This document shows positions 1 through 9,755 of a stretch of 64,000 nucleotides of DNA, in pieces (position 1 is the stretch's first letter; each line of letters starts with the position of its first letter). Where the stretch lies: NCBI GenBank assembly GCA_035578175.1, contig JAQMRL010000001.1, forward strand, positions 61,527,553-61,591,552. Reading direction: 5' to 3'. Below the pieces are notes generated by a model, which worked only from the letters and a program-made list of their open reading frames with translations, ran no database searches and had not been told where the DNA came from. This DNA is from Catonia carolina (taxonomy: Eukaryota > Arthropoda > Insecta > Hemiptera > Achilidae). The translations under genes and the position numbers were made by a program.

Positions 1-472
1 TTTGCTCTTACTTGGTATTGATCAAGTATATTCTAAATTTCGGTTTTATAATGCCGTCGATTCTACTTACGATTTTTTGACAAGAAAACTTCAGTGACGT
101 CCTTGTTAGAATTTACAAACTTTAATATATTTTACATGTTTTTTTAATTTTAATATTCGGTGAAAAAATCACATTTTGTTACGTTCGTATCGTAGTGTTT
201 GCATGGTAGCCGACAAAGTAACCTCTTAAAGTTGAACAAGCTTGTATGTGACAACGCAATCTATTCTTTTGCTTCCTTTTTATGACTTTTTTATTTCATA
301 TTGTGAAAAGCAGGTGTGAATATACTCCTGTTACATACAATAATACCATAATCATTGCGTACTCGGAAGACCCCCTAACAAAATTTAACATGTTTTTGGT
401 AGGTGTTTTAATTCTGGAACGTATTGCATTTCAGTAGTTGTTATTCTCTATTATTCGGCCGTATCATTAACT

Positions 473-802
473 GGGCGGTGGCAATGGGCGGATCTTATGT
501 AAAAATGTAAGCTTACGTCACGCGCAGGAACAGTACCGGTTCAATCAGGAAGCTCAACAATGACAAATGACGTCATACTGAATGAGACGACTTCATCGGT
601 TCATATCGGATGACGTAGTGAACTATAATGAGCTCTCTGATTGGACAATAATAACTAATCAAATTGACGCCTAAGCAGACATCTGATTGGTTAGGTTTGG
701 AGATTTTTCATTGGTTGAGAATACTACGCTCTGAATGGTACTATATTATATCTGCCTTTGACGTCACACGCGCGTTGTCGTCATTCTGGCCGCCTTACTC
801 GC
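473..802. promoter_or_regulatory. GC-box/CRE/CCAAT block of A1 (partly decayed)
   Basis: Begins with two GGGCGG boxes 13 bp apart (start to start), then CRE-like sites, including tgacgtca near 567 and near 759, and CCAAT boxes in the ATTGG orientation. The last CCAAT box of the A pattern is mutated here (gaatgg). Same block as in the other monomers. The function is inferred from motif density only. Confidence 0.5.
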
Positions 803-1749
803 AAGACCTAAATAATTATTTTTTTCTACTGTACATCGGTTCTATTATATTTTAGTAGTATATTTTCGGATATGTTAAAGACACAAATAGTGCGAAAGGA
901 ATAAAAATTCGTTAAGTAACGCTCTCTAATAATTATTTCTTTGTTGATTTAGGAACTGATAGTTAACTCAAAACGTATAATAAAAATATACACGTTCTGC
1001 GCCAATAGTGTAAAACTGCAAACAACAATTCATTCCTCCTTAAAAAACGTTAGAAAATTAGTTGTGCATTGCTCTCTGTTTATTATTGGTATAGTCAAAA
1101 TTCAACCACAAAAATTATAATAATTCTTAAAAAAACCGTGCGTATTGATGTACTACGCCTATGTTATTTAAGGAAGATGTTGGTTTGAACATTAAATTTA
1201 ATAAACTATTATCAGATTATATTTTTTGTACGATTAGTAAGATTAAATTTGTACGTTCTTTCACAACGACGTTGATAACATCTTTTCTTACAAATCTGAT
1301 TTTTCAAGTTACTTTAAATTAGGTAAGTAATGAGATGTTAAATACTCGGCACAGTTAATTTGAGTTTTTAGATCACTAGGGTAGAAGTTAGTTGAAACAT
1401 TTACAAGTTATCTGAAATAAACTGAAAAGTTAATTGGGTTACTTTTTTGGTTTGCAACCGTATGTTTCAGTAGAAAAGTCATTTGATGAGCAAAGCAGGC
1501 CTTCTAAACAATTTTCAGTTCGCACTTCGCAAATGCGCCTTTAATATATTCACACTGCAAGGTCTAACTGTACAATAATCTACTGTCATATGAAGAAGGT
1601 CTAAAAGTTTTTATTTCACCAGTACTTCTTATGTTGTTATAATGTTTATTCGAAAATTGCTTCATTCGTGAAGAAAACAGAACTATTATTTTAGCCGTGG
1701 AAGTAGCAGTTGAAATTTAAAAAATATTTAACTGTTTAATGTTTCATAT

Positions 1750-1832
1750 AGGCAATACTAATTTTCGCATCATAAAATAAAAGAATGAAAATAACTGCGA
1801 ATAAACGCGGAGAAAAAACAAAAATATTGCCT
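1750..1832. repeat. Inverted repeat AGGCAATA...TATTGCCT near the A end
   Basis: Perfect 8-bp arms at 1750-1757 and 1825-1832 enclose 67 bp of A-rich sequence. The pair recurs in A2, A3 and A5 and in the A tails beside the retroelement. In A6, A7 and A9-A13 the right arm reads tactgcct, and in B it has decayed to tatcgccc. It could form a stem in RNA or be a remnant of an older element; nothing more can be said. Confidence 0.45.
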
Positions 1833-2177
1833 AGATATTTTTAAAATCGTTAAACGTTTTTAGTGTAACTGATTGTCGTTAAAAGGGCATAATTTGTATT
1901 TTGCTCTTACTAGGTATTGTTCAAGTATATTCTAAATTTCAGTTTGGTAATGCCGGCGATTCTACTGACGATTAGTTGACAAGAAAAACTTCAGAGACGT
2001 CTTTATTAGAATAATCCTTAATATACAATGAAAAGATCACAATGTGTTACGTTCGTGTAGTAGTGTTTGCATGGTAGCCGACAAAATAATGTCTTAAATT
2101 TAAGCAAGCTTGTATGTGACAACGCAATCTATTCTTGTGCTTCCTTTTTTTGACTTTTTTAATTTAACACTGTGAAA

Positions 2178-2197
2178 AGCAGTATAAATATACTGCT
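2178..2197. repeat. 20-bp palindrome containing TATAAATA
   Basis: Arms agcagtata and tatactgct are perfect complements separated by only aa, and the centre reads TATAAATA on the plus strand, a good TATA-box match. It recurs about 280 bp into most B monomers. B2 and B5 break it (agtacaaata), and in A the left arm is diverged. It could be a TATA element upstream of the GC/CRE/CCAAT block, a cruciform site, or chance. Confidence 0.45.
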
Positions 2198-2338
2198 GTT
2201 TCATACATTAAACTATAATCAATCCGTACTCGGAAGAACCTTAACAAGTTTAAAAATGTTGTTGGTAGGCGTTTTATTTCTGGAAAGTATAGCATTTCAG
2301 TAGACGTTATTGTTTAATATTCGGCCGTATCGTTAACT

Positions 2339-2664
2339 GGGCGGTGACAATGGGCGGATTTATGTAAAAATGTAAGTTGACGTCACGCGCAGGAACAGTA
2401 CCGGACCAATCAGGAAGCTTGATACTGACAAATGACGTAATACTGATTGAGACGATTTCATTGGTTGATATCGGATGACGTAGTGAACTATAATGAGCCC
2501 TCTGATTGGACAATATTAACCAATCAAAATGACGCATAAGACGACAACTGATCGGGTTTGAAGATTTTTCATTGGTTGAGAATACTAGTTTCTGATTGGT
2601 CCAATATTATATCTTTTATTGACGTCACACGGACGTCACCGTCATTGTAGGCCGCCTCACTCGC
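2339..2664. promoter_or_regulatory. GC-box/CRE/CCAAT block of B1
   Basis: Same motif order as in B2: paired GGGCGG, full CRE tgacgtca, accaatcag, tgacgtaa, cattgg, tgacgtag, gattgg, ccaatca, cattgg, gattggtccaat, tgacgtcac, gacgtcac. All seven CCAAT boxes are intact. Promoter or enhancer function is inferred. Confidence 0.55.
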
Positions 2665-3764
2665 AAGACCTAAATAATTATATTTTCAACTGTAGATCAG
2701 TTCTATTAGATTTCAATTACATATTTTCAGGTATGTTATAGACACAAATGGTGCAGAAGAAAAAAACATTCGTTAACAAACGCTTTATAATGATTATTTC
2801 TTTGTTGATTTAGGATCCGATAATTAACTCAAAATATATAATTAAAACTTACACGTTCTTCGCCAACCGTGTAAAATTCCAATTAACAATTCATTCCTCC
2901 TTAAAAAACATTAGAAAATTAGTTGTGCATGGCTTTCTGTTTATTATTGCCTTAGTTAAAATTCAAACACAAAAATTATAATAACTCTCTGAAATAAGAC
3001 CATACGAATTGATAGACTACGCCTATGTTATTTAAGGAAGATGTTGGTATGAACATTAAATTTAATAAACTATTATCAACTTATATTTTTTGTACGATTA
3101 ATAAGATTAAATTTTTACATTCTTTCATAACATTGATAACATCCTTTCTTTCAAATCCAATCTATCAAGTAACTTAAAATTAGGTAAATAATGAGATGTT
3201 AAATACTTGGCACAATTAATTTAGGCTTTTAGATCATTAGGCTAGATGTTAGTTCGAACATTTACAGGTTATCTGAAATAAACTAAAAATTTAATTGGGT
3301 TTTTTTTATTGTTTATAACCGTATCACTCAGTAGAAGCGTGTTTTTATGAGCGTAGCAGGTTTTCTAAAAACATTTTCAGTTGGCACGTTTCAAATGGCG
3401 CCTTTAATATATTCACTGCAAGGTCTAACTGCATAATCATCAACTGTCATTGTAAGAAGCTCTAAAAGTGTTTATTTCATTAGTACCTCTTATTTTCTTA
3501 ATATATTTTAGTCGAAAATTTGCTTCTCTCGCTCAAAAAACAGAACGATTATTAAAGCCGTGGAAGTAGCAGTTAAAATCTAAAAAATACTTAACAGTTT
3601 AACTGCCTCTTGTAGGCAATACTTAATTTTGGCATCACAAAATAAAATAATGGCACAAGCAGCGAAAAAACGCGGAGAAATACCAAAAATATCGCCCAGA
3701 AAATTTTTATATTGTTAACCGTGTTTAGTGTGACTGATTGTCGTCAAAAGGGCACAATTTGTAT

Positions 3765-5663
3765 TTTGCTCTTACTTGGTATTGATCAAGTATATTCTAA
3801 ATTTCGGTTTTATAATGCCGTCGATTCTACTTACGATTTTTTGACAAGAAAACTTCAGTGACGTCCTTGTTAGAATTTACAAACTTTAATATATTTTATA
3901 TGTTTTTTTAACTTTAATATTCAGTGAAAAAATCACATTTTGTTACGTTCGTATCGTAGTGTTTGCATGGTAGCCGACAATGTAACCTCTTAAAGTTGAA
4001 CAAGCTTGTATGTGACAACGCAATCTATTCTTTTGCTTCCTTTTTAAGACTTTTTAATTTCATAGTGTGAAAAGCAGGTGTGAATATACTGCTGTTACAT
4101 ACAATAATACCATAATCATTGCGTACTCGGAAGACCCCTAACACAATTTAACATGTTTTTGGTAGGTGTTTTAATTCTGGAACGTATTGCATTTCAGTAG
4201 ACGTTATTCTCTATTATTCGGCCGTATCGTTAACTGGGCGGTGGCAATGGGCGGATCTTATGTAAAAATGTAAGGTTACGTCACGCGCAGGAACAGTACC
4301 GGTTCAATCAGGAAGCACAACACTGACAAATGACGTCATACTGAATGAGACGACTTCATCGGTTCATATCGGATGACGTAGTGAACTATAATGAGCTCTC
4401 TGATTGGACAATAGTAACTAATCAAATTGACGCCTAAGCAGACATCTGATTGGTTAGGTTTGGAGATTTTTCATTGGTTGAGAATACTACGCTCTGATTG
4501 GTCCTATATTATATCTGCCTTTGACGTCACACGCGCGTTGTCGTCATTGTAGGCCGCCTTACTCGCAAGACCTAAATAATTATTTTTTTCTACTGTACAT
4601 CGGTTCTAATATATTTTAGTAGTATATTTTCGGATATGTTAAAGACACAAATAGTGCGAAAGGAATAAAAATTCGTTAAGTAACGCTCTCTAATAATTAT
4701 TTCTTTGTTGATTTAGGAACTGATAGTTAACTCAAAACGTATAATAAAAAAATACACGAACTGCGCCAATAGTGTAAAACTGCAATCAACAATTCATTCC
4801 TCCTTAAAAAACGTTAGAAAATTAGTTGTGCATTGCTCTCTGTTTATTATTGGTATAGTCAAAATTCAACCACAAAAATTTTAATAATTCTTAAAAAAAC
4901 CGTGCGCATTGATGTACTACGCCTATGTTATTTAAGGAAGATGTTGGTTTGAACATTAAATTTAATAAACTATTAACAGATTATATTTTTTGTACGATTA
5001 GTAAGATTAAATTTGTACGTTCTTTCACAACGACGTTGATAACATCTTTTCTTACAAATCTGATTTTTCAAGTTACTTTAAATTAGGTAATTAATGAGAT
5101 GTTAAATACTCGGCACAATTAATTTGAGTTTTTAGATCATTAGGGTAGAAGTTAGTTGAAACATTTACAAGTTATCTGAAATAAACTGAAAAGTTAATTG
5201 GGTTACTTTTTTGGTTTGCAACCGTATGTTTCAGTAGAAAAGTCATTTGATGAGCAAAGCAGGCCTTCTAAACAATTTTCAGTTCGCACTTCGCAAATGC
5301 GCCTTTAATATATTCACACTGCAAGGTCTAACTGTACAATAATCTACTGTCATATGAAGAAGGTCTAAAAGTTTTTATTTCACCAGTACTTCTTATGTTG
5401 TTATAATGTTTATTCGAAAATTGCTTCATTCGTGAAGAAAACAGAACTATTATTTTAGCCGTGGAAGTAGCAGTTGAAATTTAAAAAATATTTAACTGTT
5501 TAATGTTTTATATAAGCAATACTAATTTTCGCATCATAAAATAAAAGAATGAAAATAACTGCGAATTAACGCGGAGAAAAAACAAAAATATTGCCTAGAT
5601 ATTTTTAAAATCGTTAAACGTTTTTAGTGTAACTGATTGTCGTTAAAAGGGCATAATTTGTAT
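3765..5663 (+). repeat. Monomer A2
   Basis: Full A monomer, 1,899 bp. Its tail reads gcgaattaacgcgg, a variant shared only with the tail of A4. This helps place a duplication junction there. No gene. Confidence 0.95.
4236..4566. promoter_or_regulatory. Representative A-type GC-box/CRE/CCAAT block
   Basis: Contains two GGGCGG boxes, CRE-like sites (ttacgtcac near 4276, tgacgtca near 4331, tgacgtag near 4373, tgacgtca near 4522) and four CCAAT boxes, all as ATTGG on the plus strand (near 4402, 4448, 4473 and 4497). Three further positions that are CCAAT in B are mutated in A: ttcaatcag, catcggttc and ctaatcaaa. The equivalent block starts about 471 bp into every A monomer, for example near 8000, 15558, 19322, 26879, 30649, 34419, 41976, 45746, 49516, 53287, 57058 and 60829. 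NF-Y and CREB/ATF-family binding would be expected from the motifs, but this is inference. Confidence 0.6.
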
Positions 5664-7528
5664 TTTGCTCTTACAAGGTATTGTTCAAGTATATTCTAAA
5701 TTTCAGTTTGGTAATGCCGGCGATTCTACTGACGATTAGTTGACAAAAACAACTTCACAGACGTCTTTATTAGAATAATCCTTAATATACAATGAAAAGA
5801 TCACAATGTGTTACGTTCGTGTAGTAGTGTTTGCATGGTAGCCGACAAAATAATGTCTTAAATTTAAGCAAGCTTGTATGTGACAACGCAATCTATTCTT
5901 GTGCTTCCTTTTTATGACTTTTTTTAATTTAACACTGTGAAAAGCAGTACAAATATACTGCTGTTTCATACAATAAACTATAATCAATCCGTACTCGGAA
6001 GAACCTTAACAAGTTTAAAAATGTTGTTGGTAGGCGTTTTATTTCTGGAAAGTATAGCATTTCAGTAGACGTTATTGTTTAATATTCGGCCGTATCGTTA
6101 ACTGGGCGGTGACAATGGGCGGATTTATGTAAAAATGTAAGTTGACGTCACGCGCAGGAACAGTACCGGACCAATCAGGAAGCTTGATACTGACAAATGA
6201 CGTAATACTGATTGAGACGATTTCATTGGTTGATATCGGATGACGTAGTGAACTATAATGAGCCCTCTGATTGGACAATATTAACCAATCAAAATGACGC
6301 ATAAGACGACAACTGATCGGGTTTGAAGATTTTTCATTGGTTGAGAATACTAGTTTCTGATTGGTCCAATATTATATCTTTTATTGACGTCACACGGACG
6401 TCACCGTCATTGTAGGCCGCCTCACTCGCAACACCTAAATAATTATATTTTCAACTGTAGATCAGTTCTATTAGATTTCAATTACATATTTTCAGGTATG
6501 TTATAGACACAAATGGTGCAGAAGAAAAAAATATTCGTTAACTAACGCTTTATAATGATTATTTCTTTGTTGATTTAGGATCCGATAATTAACTCAAAAT
6601 GTATAATTAAAACTTACACGTTCTTCGCCAACCGTGTAAAATTCCAATTAACAATTCATTCCTCCTTAAAAAACATTAGAAAATTAGTTGTGCATGGCTT
6701 TCTGTTTATTATTGCCTTAGTTAAAATTCAAACACAAAAATTATAATAACTCTCTGAAATAAGACCGTACGAATTGATAGACTACGCCTATGTTATTTAA
6801 GGAAGATGTTGGTATGAACATTAAATTTAATAAACTATTATCAACTTATATTTTTTGTACGATTAATAAGATTAAATTTTTACATACTTTCATAACATTG
6901 ATAACATCCTTTCTTTCAAATCCAATCTATCAAGTTACTTAAAATTAGGTAAATAATGAGATGTTAAATACTTGGCACAATTAATTTAGGCTTTTAGATC
7001 ATTAGGCTAAATGTTAGTTCGAACATTTACAGGTTATCTGAAATAAACTAAAAATTTAATTGGGTTTTTTTATTGTTTATAACCGTATCACTCAGTAGAA
7101 GCGTGTTTTTATGAGCGTAGCAGGTTTTCTAAAAACATTTTCAGTTCGCACGTTTCAAATGGCGCCTTTAATATATTCACTGCAAGGTCTAACTGCATAA
7201 TCATCAACTGTCATTGTAAGAAGCTCTAAAAGTGTTTATTTCATTAGTACCTCTTATTTTCTTAATATATTTTAGTCGAAAATTTGCTTCTCTCGCTCAA
7301 AAAACAGAACGATTATTAAAGCCGTGGAAGTAGCAGTTAAAATCTAAAAAATACTTAACAGTTTAACTGCCTCTTGTAGGCAATACTTAATTTTGGCATC
7401 ACAAAATAAAATAATGGCACAAGCAGCGAAAAAACGCGGAGAAATACCAAAAATATCGCCCAGAAAATTTTTATATTGTTAACCGTGTTTAGTGTGACTG
7501 ATTGTCGTCAAAAGGGCACAATTTGTAT
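5664..7528 (+). repeat. Monomer B2
   Basis: Full B monomer. It opens ttacaaggtattg and has acaaaaacaacttcacag near 5745, both shared with B5 exactly 11,322 bp downstream. The TATA palindrome is broken here (agtacaaata). No gene. Confidence 0.95.
6104..6429. promoter_or_regulatory. Representative B-type GC-box/CRE/CCAAT block
   Basis: Two GGGCGG boxes open the block at 6104. CRE-like sites lie at 6143 (tgacgtca), 6198 (tgacgtaa), 6241 (tgacgtag), 6295 (tgacgc), 6385 (tgacgtca) and 6397 (gacgtcac). CCAAT boxes lie at 6171 (forward), 6225, 6270 (reverse), 6285 (forward), 6336, 6360 (reverse) and 6366 (forward). The first three CRE-to-CCAAT distances are 28, 27 and 29 bp, near-constant spacing over about three helical turns. 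The equivalent block starts about 438 bp into every intact B monomer, for example near 13664, 17425, 24986, 28745, 32515, 40083, 43842, 47612, 51383, 55154 and 58925. Bidirectional promoter or enhancer activity is inferred; no transcript evidence is available here. Confidence 0.62.
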
Positions 7529-9427
7529 TTTGCTCTTACTTGGTATTGATCAAGTATATTCTAAATTTCGGTTTTATAATGCCGTCGATTCTACTTACGA
7601 TTTTTTGACAAGAAAACTTCAGTGACGTCCTTGTTAGAATTTACAAACTGTAATATATTTTATATATTTTTTAACTTTAATATTCAGTGAAAAAATCACA
7701 TTTTGTTACGTTCGTATCGTAGTGTTTGCATGGTAGCCGACAAAGTAACCTCTTAAAGTTGAACAAGCTTGTATGTGACAACGCAATCTATTCTTTTGCT
7801 TCCTTTTTATGACTTTTTTATTTCATAGTGTGAAAAGCAGGTGTGAATATACTCCTGTTACATACAATAATACCATAATCATTGCGTACTCGGAAGACCC
7901 CCTAACAAAATTTAACATGTTTTTGGTAGGTGTTTTAATTCTGGAACGTATTGCATTTCAGTAGACGTTATTCTCTATTATTCGGCCCTATCATTAACTG
8001 GGCGGTGGCAATGGGCGGATCTTATGTAAAAATGTAAGCTTACGTCACGCGCAGGAACAGCACCGGTTCAATCAGGAAGCTCAACAATGACAAATGACGT
8101 CATACTGAATGAGACGACTTCATCGGTTCTTATCGGATTACGTAGTGAACTATTATAAGCTCTCTGATTGGAAAATAATAACTAATCAAATTGACGCCTA
8201 AGCAGACATCTGATTGGTTAGGTTTGGAGATTTTTCATTGGTTGAGAATACTACGCTCTGATTGGTCCTATATTATATCTGCCTTTGACGTCACACGCGC
8301 GTTGTCGTCATTGTAGGCCGCCTTACTCGCAAGACCTAAATAATTATTTTTTTCTACTGTACATCGGTTCTATTATATTTTAGTAGTATATTTTCGGATA
8401 TGTAAAGACACAAATAGTGCGAAAGGAATAAAAATTCGTTAAGTAACGCTCTCTAATAATTATTTCTTTGTTGATTTAGGAACTGATAGTTAACTCAAAA
8501 CGTATAATAAAAATATACACGTTCTGCGCCAATAGTGTAAAACTGCAATCAACAAACTCATTCCTCCTTAAAAAACGTTAGAAAATTAGTTGTGCATTGC
8601 TCTCTGTTTATTATTGGTATAGTCAAAATTCAACCACAAAAATTATAATAATTCTTAAAAAAACCGTGCGCATTGATGTACTACGCCTATGTTATTTAAG
8701 GAAGATGTTGGTTTGAACATTAAATTTAATAAACTATTATCAGATTATATTTTTTGTACGATTAGTAAGATTAAATTTGTACGTTCTTTCACAACGACGT
8801 TGATAACATCTTTTCTTACAAATCTGATTTTTCAAGTTACTTTAAATTAGGTAATTATGGAGATGTTAAATACTCGGCACAATTAATTTGAGTTTTTAGA
8901 TCATTAGGGTAGAAGTTAGTTGAAACATTTACAAGTTATCTGAAATAAACCGAAAAGTTAATTGGGTTACTTTTTTGGTTTGCAAACGTATGTTTCAGTA
9001 GAAAAGTCATTTGATGAGCAAAGCAGGCCTTCTAAACAATTTTCAGTTCGCACTTCGCAAATGCGCCTTTAATATATTCACACTGCAAGGTCTAACTGTA
9101 CAATAATCTACTGTCATATGAAGAAGGTCTAAAAGTTTTTATTTCACCAGTACTTCTTATGTTGTTATAATGTTTATTCGAAAATTGCTTCATTCGTGAA
9201 GAAAACAGAACTATTATTTTAGCCGTGGAAGTAGCAGTTGAAATTTAAAAAATATTTAACTGTTTAATGTTTCATATAGGCAATACTAATTTTCGCATCA
9301 TAAAATAAAAGAATGAAAATAACTGCGAATAAACGCGGAGAAAAAACAAAAATATTGCCTAGACATTTTTAAAATCGTTAAACGTTTTTAGTGTAACTGA
9401 TTGTCGTTAAAAGGGCATAATTTGTAT
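7529..9427 (+). repeat. Monomer A3 (pre-retroelement subtype)
   Basis: Full A monomer. It is marked by caaactgtaatatattttat near 7645, tattcggccctatc near 7979 and tagacattttt near 9360. The same marks define A5 and A8, which likewise precede retroelement copies. Its last 223 bp are repeated after the retroelement at 13002-13224. Confidence 0.95.
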
Positions 9428-9755
9428 TTTGCTCTTACTAGGTATTGTTCAAGTATATTCTAAATTTCAGTTTGGTAATGCCGGCGATTCTACTGTCGAT
9501 TAGTTGACAAAAAAAACTTCAGAGACGTCTTTATTAGAATAAACCTTAATATACAATGAAAAGATCACAATGTGTTTCGTTCGTGTAGTAGTGTTTGCAT
9601 GGTAGCCGACAAAATAATGTCTTAAATTTAAACAAGCTTGTATGTGACAACGCAATCTATTCTTGTGCTTCCTTTTTATGACTTTTTTAATTTAACACTG
9701 TGAAAAGCAGTATAAATATACTGCTGTTTCATACAATAAACTATAATCAATCCGT
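9428..9755 (+). repeat. Truncated B head (B3), left flank of retroelement 1
   Basis: The first 328 bp of a B monomer, ending at caatccgt where intact B continues actcgg. It differs from the B4 head at only one visible position (tgtgtttcg, B4 has tgtgttacg). That same T marks the other two pre-retroelement heads. It supplies the last codons and stop of the gag reading frame on the minus strand. Confidence 0.93.

Larger units (their letters stand above)
1..1899 (+). repeat. Monomer A1, somewhat diverged
   Basis: Full A monomer. It carries private changes not seen in other A copies: ctgaatggtac where others have ctgattggtcc near 733, cattctggccg where others have cattgtaggccg near 783, and gtagttgtt where others have gtagacgtt near 435. 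One CCAAT box is lost by the first change. A short open frame at 664-855 arises only from these changes and is not taken as a gene. Confidence 0.93.
1900..3764 (+). repeat. Monomer B1
   Basis: Full B monomer of 1,865 bp without the 6-bp ggccta insertion found in the right-hand B copies. It reads gacaagaaaaacttcagag near 1979, a version otherwise seen only in the chimeric unit at the right edge. No credible gene. The 76-codon minus-strand open frame at 2307-2537 lies over the regulatory block and is probably chance. Confidence 0.95.

Noticed and set aside
664..855. Plus-strand 63-residue open frame in A1
   Set aside because: It exists only because of private substitutions in A1; other A units lack it. 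Composition is typical of chance translation.
2307..2537. Minus-strand 76-residue open frame repeated in nearly every B monomer
   Set aside because: It overlies the CRE/CCAAT block, is absent from A, has no recognisable domain, and its conservation equals that of the surrounding non-coding satellite. Two residues change in the B4/B7/B11 subtype along with neighbouring silent sequence.
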